Of a DNA stretch of 64,000 nucleotides, positions 1 through 8,181 are shown piece by piece. This DNA is from Rhodobacterales bacterium (GTDB lineage: Bacteria; Pseudomonadota; Alphaproteobacteria; Rhizobiales; Stappiaceae): contig VIRH01000141.1 in the NCBI GenBank assembly GCA_008107755.1, forward strand, positions 124,001-188,000, written 5' to 3'. The first letter of the stretch is position 1. Each line of letters opens with the position of its first letter. The notes under the pieces are model-generated. The model was given only the letters and a program-made list of their open reading frames with translations. It was not told where the DNA came from and ran no database searches. A program made the translations under genes and the position numbers.

Positions 1-46
1 CTTCGGTCTGGTTCCCGTCGGAGGTGATGTATGTGATCTTAGGCAT
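1..46 (-). CDS. 2Fe-2S ferredoxin, N-terminal fragment (cut by window edge)
   Basis: On the minus strand an ATG at 46 opens a frame that runs off the left edge and reads MPKITYITSDGNQTE. This is the typical beginning of adrenodoxin-type 2Fe-2S ferredoxins of alphaproteobacteria (M-P-K-I-x-Y-I-x-x-D-G), small electron carriers used in Fe-S cluster assembly and oxidoreductase pathways. The cluster-binding cysteines lie outside the window, so the identification rests on 15 residues only. The gene follows the Hpt gene in the same direction, about 118 bases downstream of it. Confidence 0.6.
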   Translation of the reverse strand, partial: MPKITYITSDGNQTE

Positions 47-163
47 AAGTCGCGTCCAAGCCTTGAATTGCGGGTTTCAGCTGAACCGACATAAAGGTTC
101 CGCAAAAAAGGTCAAGGACCGCAACCTGTCAACGCGGCAATCGGTCTTGCAGCATGACCGGTC

Positions 164-526
164 TCAGCCTTCCAGCAGGTCCCGGATATAGGCATTGACC
201 TCCTTGACCGCGACCGCAAGCGCTTCCGTCGGCTCACCGGTGGTCGAGCGCATCATCTCTTCCAGCGTCTCGCACACCTCCGCAACCCGTTCCGCACCGA
301 TCGCCCGGGCAGAGCCTTTCAGCGTATGGACGAGGTCGAGGCGGACCGTCTGGTCCGTCTCGCTTTCCAGCCGCTCCAGCGTGGTGATGGACTGCGCCCG
401 GAAGAGATGAAGAACCTGGACTTCCAGGTCCCGGTTGCCAAGCGTGTTGGTCGCCAGCTGGACCAGATCGATCGGGGCTTCGGGACCGGCCCGGCCGGAA
501 ACGCGTGCCATGGATGAAGGCGCCAT
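164..526 (-). CDS. Hpt domain protein (histidine phosphotransfer)
   Basis: A 120-residue single-domain histidine phosphotransfer protein. The motif HTLKGSARAIGA near residues 68-79 is the Hpt signature, in which the His accepts a phosphoryl group from a hybrid-kinase receiver and passes it to a response regulator. The rest is predicted helical, consistent with the four-helix bundle, and no kinase or receiver domain is attached. It is cytoplasmic. The ATG at 526 has a GGAG-like ribosome site about 9 bases upstream. No cognate kinase or regulator lies nearby, so its partner cannot be named. It is not obviously ChpT, which is larger and dimeric. Confidence 0.9.
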   Translation of the reverse strand: MAPSSMARVSGRAGPEAPIDLVQLATNTLGNRDLEVQVLHLFRAQSITTLERLESETDQTVRLDLVHTLKGSARAIGAERVAEVCETLEEMMRSTTGEPTEALAVAVKEVNAYIRDLLEG

Positions 527-780
527 GAGGGTGCTCCGAAATACTCGTTACATGCCTGACGGCACCCTGCCGCAAGCTTTTGACTGTTTGGGAGTGTGCG
601 TGTGAAGTCGCAAATAGGCGGTTAAACCGGTCGCTCAATTGGGACGCGTCGGCCCATGTCCCCAAAAAATTGTTTTTTTGGTTAACGCTCTTTAACCGGG
701 CTTTCGGATTGCGTGCAACAAAGTCGTTGCAAAACGGCGGTTTTTCTGAATCGTTAAAATTTTAACTATCTGATTCGGTG
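527..780. other. AT-rich intergenic region between Hpt gene and a small hypothetical gene
   Basis: This short interval is markedly A/T-rich compared with its surroundings. It holds several TTAA tetramers (for example near 682, 754, 762 and 781) and two GANTC sites (near 747 and 771), the recognition sequence of the CcrM methylase. TTAA spacings are not the 7 bases needed for a full CtrA site. It probably holds the promoter of the Hpt gene, whose start is at 526, but no convincing -35/-10 pair was identified. Confidence 0.4.
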
Positions 781-1095
781 TTAACGTTTATTCGTTTTTT
801 GGCTTGCCGAGAGCACCTCGAATGCGGCAGGCGTCAGCTTGCACACTTGCCAGTCAGGCTTGATTGGGTTGGAAAACCAAGGCTCTGCCCACCCCGCGTC
901 GATGCATGCGCGGATCGTTCGTGCTGGAATTTCACGTCCGTTGTCGTCGAAAAGAGGCAGCTTGCCACCGGGCTGCGAAAGCCCTTTCTGCAACCACCGC
1001 ATTTGCGGCGCTGACAGATTTCCCGTCTTGAGTGCAATCGCTCCGGTTGCTTTCTGAGCCGCTTTCAGAGGATCCGCATTCTTCGATTCAGGCAT
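781..1095 (-). CDS. hypothetical protein, 104 aa
   Basis: A small soluble protein of 104 residues that I do not recognise. It has a basic N-terminus, a segment LSAPQMRWLQKGLSQPGGKLPLF and a Trp-rich C-terminal half (GWAEPWFSNPIKPDWQV) ending LTPAAFEVL. The last part resembles the end of small winged-helix-like or phage-type accessory proteins, but that is only an impression. No signal peptide or membrane segment is seen. The ATG at 1095 is preceded by AGGGGGG at a good distance, so the gene is probably real. It stands alone between the Hpt gene and the divergent giant gene. Confidence 0.7.
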   Translation of the reverse strand: MPESKNADPLKAAQKATGAIALKTGNLSAPQMRWLQKGLSQPGGKLPLFDDNGREIPARTIRACIDAGWAEPWFSNPIKPDWQVCKLTPAAFEVLSASQKTNKR

Positions 1096-1377
1096 TGAGA
1101 CACCCCCCTAAGTGATTCAGGCCATTGCTGTTTCTTGTTCGTTAGGAGAGAGTGTGCCATTACAGAGAGTGATGCGGCAAGGTGGGGAGTGTACCGTGGA
1201 CAGAATGTTCCCGGTCGGTCAGCGGCGGCCCTCCTTTATTTAAGGTTCTGCGCAGTGCTTACCGCCAGGTAAAGCGACAGCGGGATCGGCGCATCCGGTA
1301 GATACGGTCATAGGCTGGCAGTTACAGCTTGCTGAAATTACCGGTGTGTAATGAGTACGGACGTGAGGCGACCCTAA
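1096..1377. promoter_or_regulatory. divergent intergenic region ahead of the giant coiled-coil gene
   Basis: About 280 bases separate the small hypothetical gene (minus) from the giant gene (plus) and must hold both promoters. A ribosome site GAGGCGACC ends a few bases before the ATG at 1378. No clear consensus promoter or operator palindrome was found by eye. Confidence 0.35.
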
Positions 1378-4300
1378 ATGGCAAATCCGACAAAGGCAAA
1401 AGATCCGGCCGAGGCGGCACTGTCTGCGGTTGAGGAAGCGCTGAAACTTGATTTCGGCGGCCCCGATACGGCAGCAAAGGAAACTGCCCCTGAAGCAAGC
1501 GTAGCCGCGGAAGCGGAACCGGCGCGCAGATCTCAGGCGGCGAGACAGGGAACCTCCGCGCGCGAAGAGCGTCAGGCAAGGCGGCGCGGCCGCGGCGGAC
1601 GCCCACCCGCAGCCAACGACGATCGCCGGAACATCGGCAATCTGATCTATTCCCTTCAGCGCCGCCCCTCCTCCGCACCTTTCTGGGGCGCCCTCGCGCT
1701 CAGCGCCGTCTGGGCGGCTCTCGGCAGCAGCCTCTTCATGTCGGCCTTCTCCGGCAAGGTGAACGCGATCACAGACGTGCAGAGCCTCATGGCTTCGCCG
1801 GAAATGATCCTCGCCGCCGTCGGCATCATCGTCCCCATCATCTTCTTCTTCATCATGGCCATGATGATCTGGCGCGCGCAGGAAATGCGCATTGTCGCCC
1901 GTGGCATGACCGAGGTTGCCCTGCGGTTGGCAGAACCGGAGGACATGGCCAAGGAATCCATCCTGAGCGTCGGCCAGGCCATTCGTCGCGAGGTCGCCGC
2001 CATGGGCGACGGCATCGAGCGTGCGATCGCCCGCGCCAGCGAACTGGAAGTTCTCGTTCACAACGAGGTCTCGTCCCTCGAACGCTCCTATAATGACAAC
2101 GAACTGAAGATCCGCGGCCTGATCGACGAACTCGTCAGCCAGCGCGAGTCCATCATCATGAACGCAGAGCGTGTTCGCGAAACGATCGCCGGCGCGCATG
2201 AGAAGTTCTCGTCCCAGCTTTCCGACACGTCCGGCAACCTCGGCAGCACGGTCGACGAAGCCACTCAGCGCATGATCGACGCGGTCAACAGCCGTGTCGA
2301 GGAACTGACCACCACCGTGGACTCTCGCATCGAGTCCCTCGGCGCCACGCTGAACGCGTCCGGCAACGAACTGGTGGAATCCCTCACCGTTCGCGCGGAA
2401 GACTATGTCGCCCGCCTGTCGACGACCGGCAACGAGCTTGTCGACAATCTCGCCGAGACCGGATCGACCATGTGGGAGACCCTCACCACACGCGGCAACG
2501 ACGTGAACGAACGTTTTGCCGAAACCGCCAACAGCTTCGTCGAGACGCTGTCGACCCGCGGCAACGAGATCAACGCCACGATCACCGCTTCCAGCACCAG
2601 CGTGATCGAGACCCTCAGCAGCAAGGCCGACGAGTTCCGCCTGACGCTCGAAACCACAGGCACCAACGTCGGCGACGTCATCACGCAGCGTGGTGAGGAG
2701 ATCAACGCGAACCTTTCGCTGACGTCCGGACGCCTGATCGACACCATCACGTCCCGCACCGAAGAGCTTGTCACCACCGTCGACAGCCGCGTCACGTCTC
2801 TGGACGAGTCCCTTGCCGAAACCGGCGGACGGGTCGTCGAGAGCATTTCCGAACGCGGTCAGACCGTCACCGACACCATTTCGCTCCGCGGCGCGGAAAT
2901 CGTCGAAACGCTTTCCAGCCGCTCCACGGAAGTTGCTGAAATCCTTCGCGGAACCGGCGAGAGCATCGTTGTCGACCTGTCTCTCCGCGGCGGCGAAATC
3001 GCAGCCAAGCTGGACGAGACAGCCGGTACGCTCACCGAGACCATCTCGGTGCGCGGCGGAGAACTCGCCGAGAAGCTCGACACCATCTCCGAGCGCATCT
3101 ACACCGCGATCTCGATCAACGGCAGCGAGCTGGACTCCCGGCTGGCAGCACGCAGCGACGAAATGGCGAACGTTCTGGAACAGCAGACCGTCTCCTTCCG
3201 CGAAACGCTCGAAGGGGTCTCCGCCCACTTCGCAGCCGGCCTCGGCGACGAGACAACTGCCCTCACCCAGAAGCTGGCCGAAACGGGAACGCAGCTTGCC
3301 GAACTCATCGGCACGCGCGGCGACCGTGTCGCAAGCGATATCGACTCGGTCAGCGGCAAGATCTCCGAGACGCTGGAAGTCCGCGGCCAGGCCCTTCAGG
3401 AAGGTCTCACGACCAGCCTTGCCGAGCTTGAAAACCTCGTCGGCGAGCGCGGCGGCCAGTTGATCGACGCGTTCGACACCAAGACGCTGCTGCTGTCCGA
3501 AGCCCTGGACAGCCGCCTGTCCACGCTCGATGTCACCTTCGCCACGCGGATCGACTCCATGGATGCCTCGCTCGGCAACCGGATCGAGACCATGGACTCG
3601 ACCCTCAGCAACTACATCGAGACGATGGACACCTCCCTTGGCGGACGTTTCGAGACGATGGATGCATCGCTGAGCACCCGCCTAGAGGCAATCGACTCCA
3701 CCCTCGGCAACAAGATCGAAACGATCGACGCCACCCTGGGCAGCCGGATCGAGGCGATCGACTCCACGCTGAGCAACCGCTTCGAGAGCATGGATGCCTC
3801 GCTCAGCACCCGCATCGAAGCCTTCGACACGACACTTGGCAGCCGGATCGAGACCATCGATTACACGCTCGGCAACCGGTTCGAGACGATGGATTCCTCG
3901 CTGGGAAGCCGGATCGAGACCATGGATGCGGCTCTGGGCAGCCACATCAACACGCTCGACCTGACGCTGGATCAGCGGACGGCGGCCTTCGAGGCCACTC
4001 TCGAGACCCGTACGCAGATCCTGGCGGAAGCCATCGAGCACCGCACCACGGGCATCAGCGAAGCGCTGGAAGAAAAGACCCGGAACATCACCGACGTTCT
4101 CGCAGACCGCTCCGATGCCATTACCCTGCAGCTCGGTCAGCGTATCGAGTCTGCCGGCAGCACCCTGGCGGAACGCGCCGAGGAAATCGGCCAGACCCTG
4201 TCTTCCCGTGTGGACGAAGCGGCTGTTTCCATGGCCGAAAAGGCCGAACTCCTCTCCGCTTCCATGACCAGCGGCACGGACCGGATCGACGAAACCCTCG

Positions 4301-7107
4301 ACAACCGGGCACGCCAGATCTCCGAAACGCTGATTACCCGGACCCGCGAAATCGCCAAGGCCTTTGTTGACGGTCAGGACGAGATGACCACGGCACTCGA
4401 CACCCGGCTTGCAGAAGCCGGCAGCGTTCTGGGCAAGCAGAGCGAAGAGCTTACCGAGTCCCTCTCCGAGCGCATTGCCGAGATCAATGTCTCGCTGGGC
4501 GCAAAGGTCTTCGAAGTCGCAGAAACCCTCGACACCCGCGCCACGCAGCTTGAAACCATCCTCAACGAGCGTCTGGAAAGCATTTCCGGAACGCTGACGG
4601 GTGAGAGCGAGCGTGCTCGTGATATCCTCACCGCCGTTATTTCCGAGGCCGGCGCAACGCTTTCCACCGAAAGCACGCGTCTGCGCGACATGGTGGACGA
4701 AGCCGTCACCAGCGCCGTCAAGACCCTGTCCGACGAACGCACCAAGACGGTCGAGATCGTCGACGGCGCCCTTGGCGATGCGACCGAGAAGCTGACCGCC
4801 GAAGGCGACCGGATGCGGCAGATCGTTCTCAGCTCCGTGGGCGAGGCACGCGGCGTGCTGGTCGGCGAAAGCCAGAAGGCCTCCGACGCAGTCACCTCGG
4901 CCATGTCCCAGGCAACGGACTCCCTCTCCGGCCAGAGCAGCAAGATCCGCGAACTGGTTCTTGCAGCGGTTGGCGAGGCGGCCCGTGCGATGGCGGCCGA
5001 AAGCGAGAACGCCCGCGCCCTCTACGCAGGCACGCTGGCCGAATTCACCGGGTCCCTCACCGGCGAAAGCGAGAAGGTCCGCAACGAACTCTCCGGCCTG
5101 ATCGCCGAGATTTCGGGCAACCTTTCCGCCGAAAGCGAACAGGCCCGCGTAACGCTGACCAAGACGCTGGAGGAAGTCCGCGGCCAGATGTCGAGCGAAG
5201 CCGGCATCGTCCGCTCGCGCGTCAACAGCGCCGTCACGGAAGCCGCCGATATCCTGGTCAACCGCGGCAACGAAGTCGCCAACGAGCTGCTGGACAAGGC
5301 CAACACGCTCAATGACGCCTTCGGCGCCCGCTCCGGCGAACTGGCCAAGCTGATAGGGACCGACGGAAACGAGCTCATCAGCGCGATCGAGCTGCGTGCC
5401 ACCGATCTCACCGGCCGCCTCTCCGAGGTTCACGGCGCGATCCTGGAAGCAATCACCGTCAAGGGCAAGGACGTCACCGACGCCTTCGCCACGACCGGTC
5501 TCGATGCGACCCGCTCGCTTGTCGATGCTGGCGACCGTATCGTCTCGAGCATCACCGAACGCAGCGAACAGGCAACCAGCCTCCTGAGCGACACCAGGCG
5601 GCGCCTGGAAGCCGATGTCACGGAAATCCTCAACAAGATCGAGGAATCCAACCACAACCTGCAGGGCATCGTCACCTCTGCCGGCGAGAACCTGTCCGAA
5701 GTGGAAGGCAACCTTGCCCGCCGCGCCGGCGAGTTCCGCTCTGCGGTGGATCGGGCGGTCACGGAAACCAACAGCACCACGTCGCTCATCACCGAGCAGG
5801 TTTCCAACCTTCGCGATGTCACCACCACGACGCTCGCCGATATCCAGAACCTCACCGGCCGCTTCGGCGACCAGAGCGAGGAGCTGACCAAGGCCGCGCA
5901 TCACCTTGAAGAAACTAACCGCTCCGTCGAGGGGCGCGTCGCCGAACGGCGGACGGCCATCGAGGAAGTCGCCGAAACGCTTCTTGCGAAGACCGAAGCC
6001 GTCGACTCGCTGATGCGCACCTTCACGCAGACCCTGTCCTCCACGCTGGAAACGGCGGACGACAAGGCTCGCGAGGCGGCCAACATGCTGAGCGCAGCAG
6101 CGGAAGCGGCCTCCAAACAGGTCTCCGAGCAGTTCGAATCCATGCGCCTGACGGCCGGGATGGAAGGCCAGAAGGCCCGCGAGGCGATCCGCTCGGCACA
6201 GGACGACATCATGGCCGAAATGACCCGTACGGTCAGCGATGCGTCCGAGCGCTTCAACGATGCGGCAACCCGCATGCGCGACGTCGCCCGCGACGTCCAC
6301 CGCGAGCTGGAGGCCACCCGGAACGAACTGAAGCAGGGCGTTCTGAACCTGCCGGACGAAGCGGAGGAATCCTCCGCAGCTCTGCGCAAGGTGGTCAACG
6401 AGCAGATCCGTGCACTCACCGAACTGTCGGAGATCGTCTCCAAACAGTCGAATGCACTGGATATCTCGCGCCCCCAGGCGCAGATGGCCTCCGCAAGTGC
6501 AGCCCCTGCCCCGCAGCCGGCACAGGCACCGGCGGCAAGCTACACACCGGCAGCGCCGACGCGCCAGCAGCCTGCACCGCAGGCCAGCGAAGCTCCGCGT
6601 CCGCAGCAGAGCGCACCGCGTGATACCCGCCGCCAGCAGCCGGCCCAGGCCGAAAGCACCGGTAGCGGGTCCAGCGGCAAGGGTTGGGTCGCCGATCTCC
6701 TGCGCCGCGCTTCCCGTGACGACGATGCGGGATCTGACACGGAAGTCAGCCACTCGCCGCTGCAAACCGTAGAAAGCCTCAATTCGCTCTCCGTCGACAT
6801 TGCACGGGCGATCGATCACGAGACCTTCATCGATCTGTGGAACCGGTACCGGAACGGAGAGCGGAACGTGTTCACACGCCGTCTCTACACTCTGCAGGGC
6901 CAGCAGACCTTCGACGAGATCCGTCAGAAGTATTCGCGTGACCCCGAGTTCCGCACCGCCGTGGAGCGCTACGTGACCGACTTCGAGCAACTGCTTGCCC
7001 AGGTCGCCCGCAACGACCGCGACAACATGCTCGGCCAGACCTACCTGACGTCGGATACCGGCAAGGTCTACACAATGCTGGCCCATGCCAGCGGGCGTCT
7101 CGACTAA
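1378..7107 (+). CDS. giant membrane-anchored hendecad coiled-coil protein, 1909 aa
   Basis: The protein has five visible parts. (1) An Arg/Ala-rich N-terminus (1-100). (2) Two hydrophobic segments, about 101-121 and 143-165. (3) A helical neck to about 280. (4) Residues 281-1424 divide exactly into 104 consecutive 11-residue units, each opening with a hydrophobic residue and commonly of the form L-x-x-R-x-x-x-[ILM]-x-x-x. (5) A phase-shifted coiled coil to about 1690, a Pro/Ala/Gln linker, and a conserved-looking globular end (about 1770-1909) with W, Y and R-rich motifs. Hendecads form right-handed or straight coiled coils, as in apolipoprotein-like and LEA proteins. Annotators often call such rhizobial proteins kinesin-like or apolipoprotein A1/A4/E-like. 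The Arg-rich start and two membrane segments suggest both ends are cytoplasmic. The function is unknown; a structural or polar-scaffold role is inference. It is monocistronic with its own terminator. Confidence 0.93.
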   Translation: MANPTKAKDPAEAALSAVEEALKLDFGGPDTAAKETAPEASVAAEAEPARRSQAARQGTSAREERQARRRGRGGRPPAANDDRRNIGNLIYSLQRRPSSAPFWGALALSAVWAALGSSLFMSAFSGKVNAITDVQSLMASPEMILAAVGIIVPIIFFFIMAMMIWRAQEMRIVARGMTEVALRLAEPEDMAKESILSVGQAIRREVAAMGDGIERAIARASELEVLVHNEVSSLERSYNDNELKIRGLIDELVSQRESIIMNAERVRETIAGAHEKFSSQLSDTSGNLGSTVDEATQRMIDAVNSRVEELTTTVDSRIESLGATLNASGNELVESLTVRAEDYVARLSTTGNELVDNLAETGSTMWETLTTRGNDVNERFAETANSFVETLSTRGNEINATITASSTSVIETLSSKADEFRLTLETTGTNVGDVITQRGEEINANLSLTSGRLIDTITSRTEELVTTVDSRVTSLDESLAETGGRVVESISERGQTVTDTISLRGAEIVETLSSRSTEVAEILRGTGESIVVDLSLRGGEIAAKLDETAGTLTETISVRGGELAEKLDTISERIYTAISINGSELDSRLAARSDEMANVLEQQTVSFRETLEGVSAHFAAGLGDETTALTQKLAETGTQLAELIGTRGDRVASDIDSVSGKISETLEVRGQALQEGLTTSLAELENLVGERGGQLIDAFDTKTLLLSEALDSRLSTLDVTFATRIDSMDASLGNRIETMDSTLSNYIETMDTSLGGRFETMDASLSTRLEAIDSTLGNKIETIDATLGSRIEAIDSTLSNRFESMDASLSTRIEAFDTTLGSRIETIDYTLGNRFETMDSSLGSRIETMDAALGSHINTLDLTLDQRTAAFEATLETRTQILAEAIEHRTTGISEALEEKTRNITDVLADRSDAITLQLGQRIESAGSTLAERAEEIGQTLSSRVDEAAVSMAEKAELLSASMTSGTDRIDETLDNRARQISETLITRTREIAKAFVDGQDEMTTALDTRLAEAGSVLGKQSEELTESLSERIAEINVSLGAKVFEVAETLDTRATQLETILNERLESISGTLTGESERARDILTAVISEAGATLSTESTRLRDMVDEAVTSAVKTLSDERTKTVEIVDGALGDATEKLTAEGDRMRQIVLSSVGEARGVLVGESQKASDAVTSAMSQATDSLSGQSSKIRELVLAAVGEAARAMAAESENARALYAGTLAEFTGSLTGESEKVRNELSGLIAEISGNLSAESEQARVTLTKTLEEVRGQMSSEAGIVRSRVNSAVTEAADILVNRGNEVANELLDKANTLNDAFGARSGELAKLIGTDGNELISAIELRATDLTGRLSEVHGAILEAITVKGKDVTDAFATTGLDATRSLVDAGDRIVSSITERSEQATSLLSDTRRRLEADVTEILNKIEESNHNLQGIVTSAGENLSEVEGNLARRAGEFRSAVDRAVTETNSTTSLITEQVSNLRDVTTTTLADIQNLTGRFGDQSEELTKAAHHLEETNRSVEGRVAERRTAIEEVAETLLAKTEAVDSLMRTFTQTLSSTLETADDKAREAANMLSAAAEAASKQVSEQFESMRLTAGMEGQKAREAIRSAQDDIMAEMTRTVSDASERFNDAATRMRDVARDVHRELEATRNELKQGVLNLPDEAEESSAALRKVVNEQIRALTELSEIVSKQSNALDISRPQAQMASASAAPAPQPAQAPAASYTPAAPTRQQPAPQASEAPRPQQSAPRDTRRQQPAQAESTGSGSSGKGWVADLLRRASRDDDAGSDTEVSHSPLQTVESLNSLSVDIARAIDHETFIDLWNRYRNGERNVFTRRLYTLQGQQTFDEIRQKYSRDPEFRTAVERYVTDFEQLLAQVARNDRDNMLGQTYLTSDTGKVYTMLAHASGRLD
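2218..5649 (+). repeat. 104 in-register 33-bp coding repeats (hendecad array)
   Basis: The interval is exactly 3432 bases, or 104 x 33. Read in frame, every eleventh codon from residue 281 to residue 1424 is hydrophobic (Leu, Ile, Val, Met, Phe, once Tyr), with no insertion or deletion breaking the phase. Most units are diverged at DNA level, so the repeat is primarily a protein-level one. The register breaks after residue 1424, where three residues (N-H-N) shift the hydrophobic position. Confidence 0.9.
3538..3966 (+). repeat. near-identical 33-bp tandem repeat block inside the hendecad array
   Basis: Thirteen adjacent units share a tight consensus L-[GS]-[NST]-R-[IF]-E-[TA]-[MI]-D-[AS]-[ST], for example LGNRIETMDST, LGSRIEAIDST and LSTRIEAFDTT. 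At DNA level the units are also clearly alike (forms of cggatcgagaccatggac recur), which indicates recent amplification of this part of the gene. Copy number here could vary between strains. Confidence 0.85.
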
Positions 7108-7130
7108 GCCCCCGGCTTCAGAAGACAAAA

Positions 7131-7160
7131 GAAAAGGCGGCCCGGTGGCCGCCTTTTTTC
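7131..7160 (+). terminator. rho-independent terminator of the giant gene
   Basis: A perfect 7-bp GC stem, GGCGGCC (7136-7142), loop CGGT, GGCCGCC (7147-7153), is followed directly by six T residues. It begins 29 bases after the stop codon at 7107. Confidence 0.93.
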
Positions 7161-7521
7161 ATGTCGAAATGCCAATCACAGAGGAACCACGAGACGCCAT
7201 CGCTCGCGCTGGGAACAGCAGAAAGCGCGACCGGGGGCGGGTCCCTCCCCCTTGCCGGGTGCAAGCCGAAGAGTTTGCGTTCTGGAAGCATCGCGTTCAG
7301 GGAGGGATGGCATGAGGTCCGGCGTCGAACCGGTCAAATAGGCCCCGCCCGAAAGGATCTGTGTTCAGGCCTGAACAGCGGTGGACTGATACCGCACGCC
7401 GAAGCCTGCCACGCGATCACCCCACCCGGCGGAACACCAGGCTGTCTCGCTGTCAAATAGCAGAAGCTCTGCACGCGCCATCTGGCCTCAGAGCGCATGA
7501 TGCCCGTATCCGGGCACAGGC
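7161..7521. other. intergenic stretch with nothing recognised
   Basis: About 360 bases lie between the terminator of the giant gene and the stop of the convergent MarR gene. Short open frames exist here but have biased, unconvincing translations and no ribosome sites. No RNA gene, repeat or operator was seen. Confidence 0.5.
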
Positions 7522-8040
7522 CTAGTCCAGCCCGTCCGGTCCCTTGTCATCGTCTGCCAGGTTGTCGCGAATTCGCCGGGTGATGTCCAGAAAACCGGCG
7601 ATCTCTTCCTCGGACAAACCGGCCAGCATCCGACGTTCAACGGCCCTCAGCTTGGGTGCGAGATCGTCATATGCAGCGCGGCCCTCTGTGGAGAGCTGCA
7701 ACAGGAAGCTGCGTCCGTCCTGTGCGTTGGTCTGCCGCTTCAGGAAGCCCTTTTCCTCGAGCCGCTTGACCGCCCGGCTGACGACGACCTTGTCCATGCT
7801 GGATCTGGAGACGATTTCCGTGGCCGGAAGCCCCTGTGTCTTCATGCCCAGGATCGCCATGACGCGCCACTCGGCCGGCATCATGCCGTAGTCGCGCTGA
7901 TAGACGGCGGACAGGGCTCGCGTGACGTCGGAGTAGAAGACCCGGATGCGATAGGGAAAGAAACGCTCCAGATCGAACTCACCGTCGGAACGGTCCGGCT
8001 CGTCCTGTTCGGAGGGGTCGGGGGAACGTGCGTCTGCCAT
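7522..8040 (-). CDS. MarR-family transcriptional regulator
   Basis: A 172-residue regulator with the MarR winged-helix core. The recognition region reads MAILGMKTQGLPATEIVSR (about 64-82), followed by MDKVVVSRAVKRLEEKGFL and the wing QTNAQDGRSFLLQLSTEG, where the Asp-x-Arg pair (D-G-R) is the family's wing hallmark. An acidic N-terminal tail (about 22 residues) precedes the domain. MarR proteins bind DNA as dimers and respond to small phenolic or other ligands. The target is unknown; the next gene in the same direction upstream is the mla operon, 141 bases away, so co-transcription is possible but not shown. The ATG at 8040 has an AAGAGAG ribosome site. Confidence 0.93.
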   Translation of the reverse strand: MADARSPDPSEQDEPDRSDGEFDLERFFPYRIRVFYSDVTRALSAVYQRDYGMMPAEWRVMAILGMKTQGLPATEIVSRSSMDKVVVSRAVKRLEEKGFLKRQTNAQDGRSFLLQLSTEGRAAYDDLAPKLRAVERRMLAGLSEEEIAGFLDITRRIRDNLADDDKGPDGLD

Positions 8041-8181
8041 CAGCTCTCTTGTCGGCTCGGATCGTCTCGGCCACTTATAGCCGATCTCTCAGCCCTCGCA
8101 ACGGCCCCGCCAGGAGCCTTGGGATGTCAGCACCGCCCATGCTCACCCGGACGGCAACAGAACCGCCAGTGCATCAGAGCG

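Noticed and set aside
676..790. Possible CtrA binding site in the TTAA-rich region upstream of the Hpt gene
   Set aside because: TTAA pairs are spaced 4, 6 or 15 bases, not the 7 bases of the CtrA consensus, so I do not claim a site. The GANTC sites alone are too frequent by chance.
1240..3228. A 662-codon minus-strand open frame across the start of the giant gene
   Set aside because: It runs through the promoter and start of the giant gene, is low in complexity and has no recognisable motif. It is a by-product of GC-rich codon use and of the repeats.
3538..3966. CRISPR-like regular repeats
   Set aside because: The 33-base units are contiguous without spacers, in frame with a protein repeat and partly diverged. 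No cas gene is nearby.
3682..7128. A 1148-codon open frame on the minus strand opposite the giant gene
   Set aside because: It mirrors the hendecad codons of the plus strand. Its translation is a repetitive Gly/Asp/Arg/Val/Phe mix with no domain, no ribosome site and no credible start. The plus-strand gene has membrane helices, a regular protein period and a terminator.
7161..7460. Short open frame after the giant gene's terminator
   Set aside because: No ribosome site, composition unlike real genes of the window, and no recognisable product.
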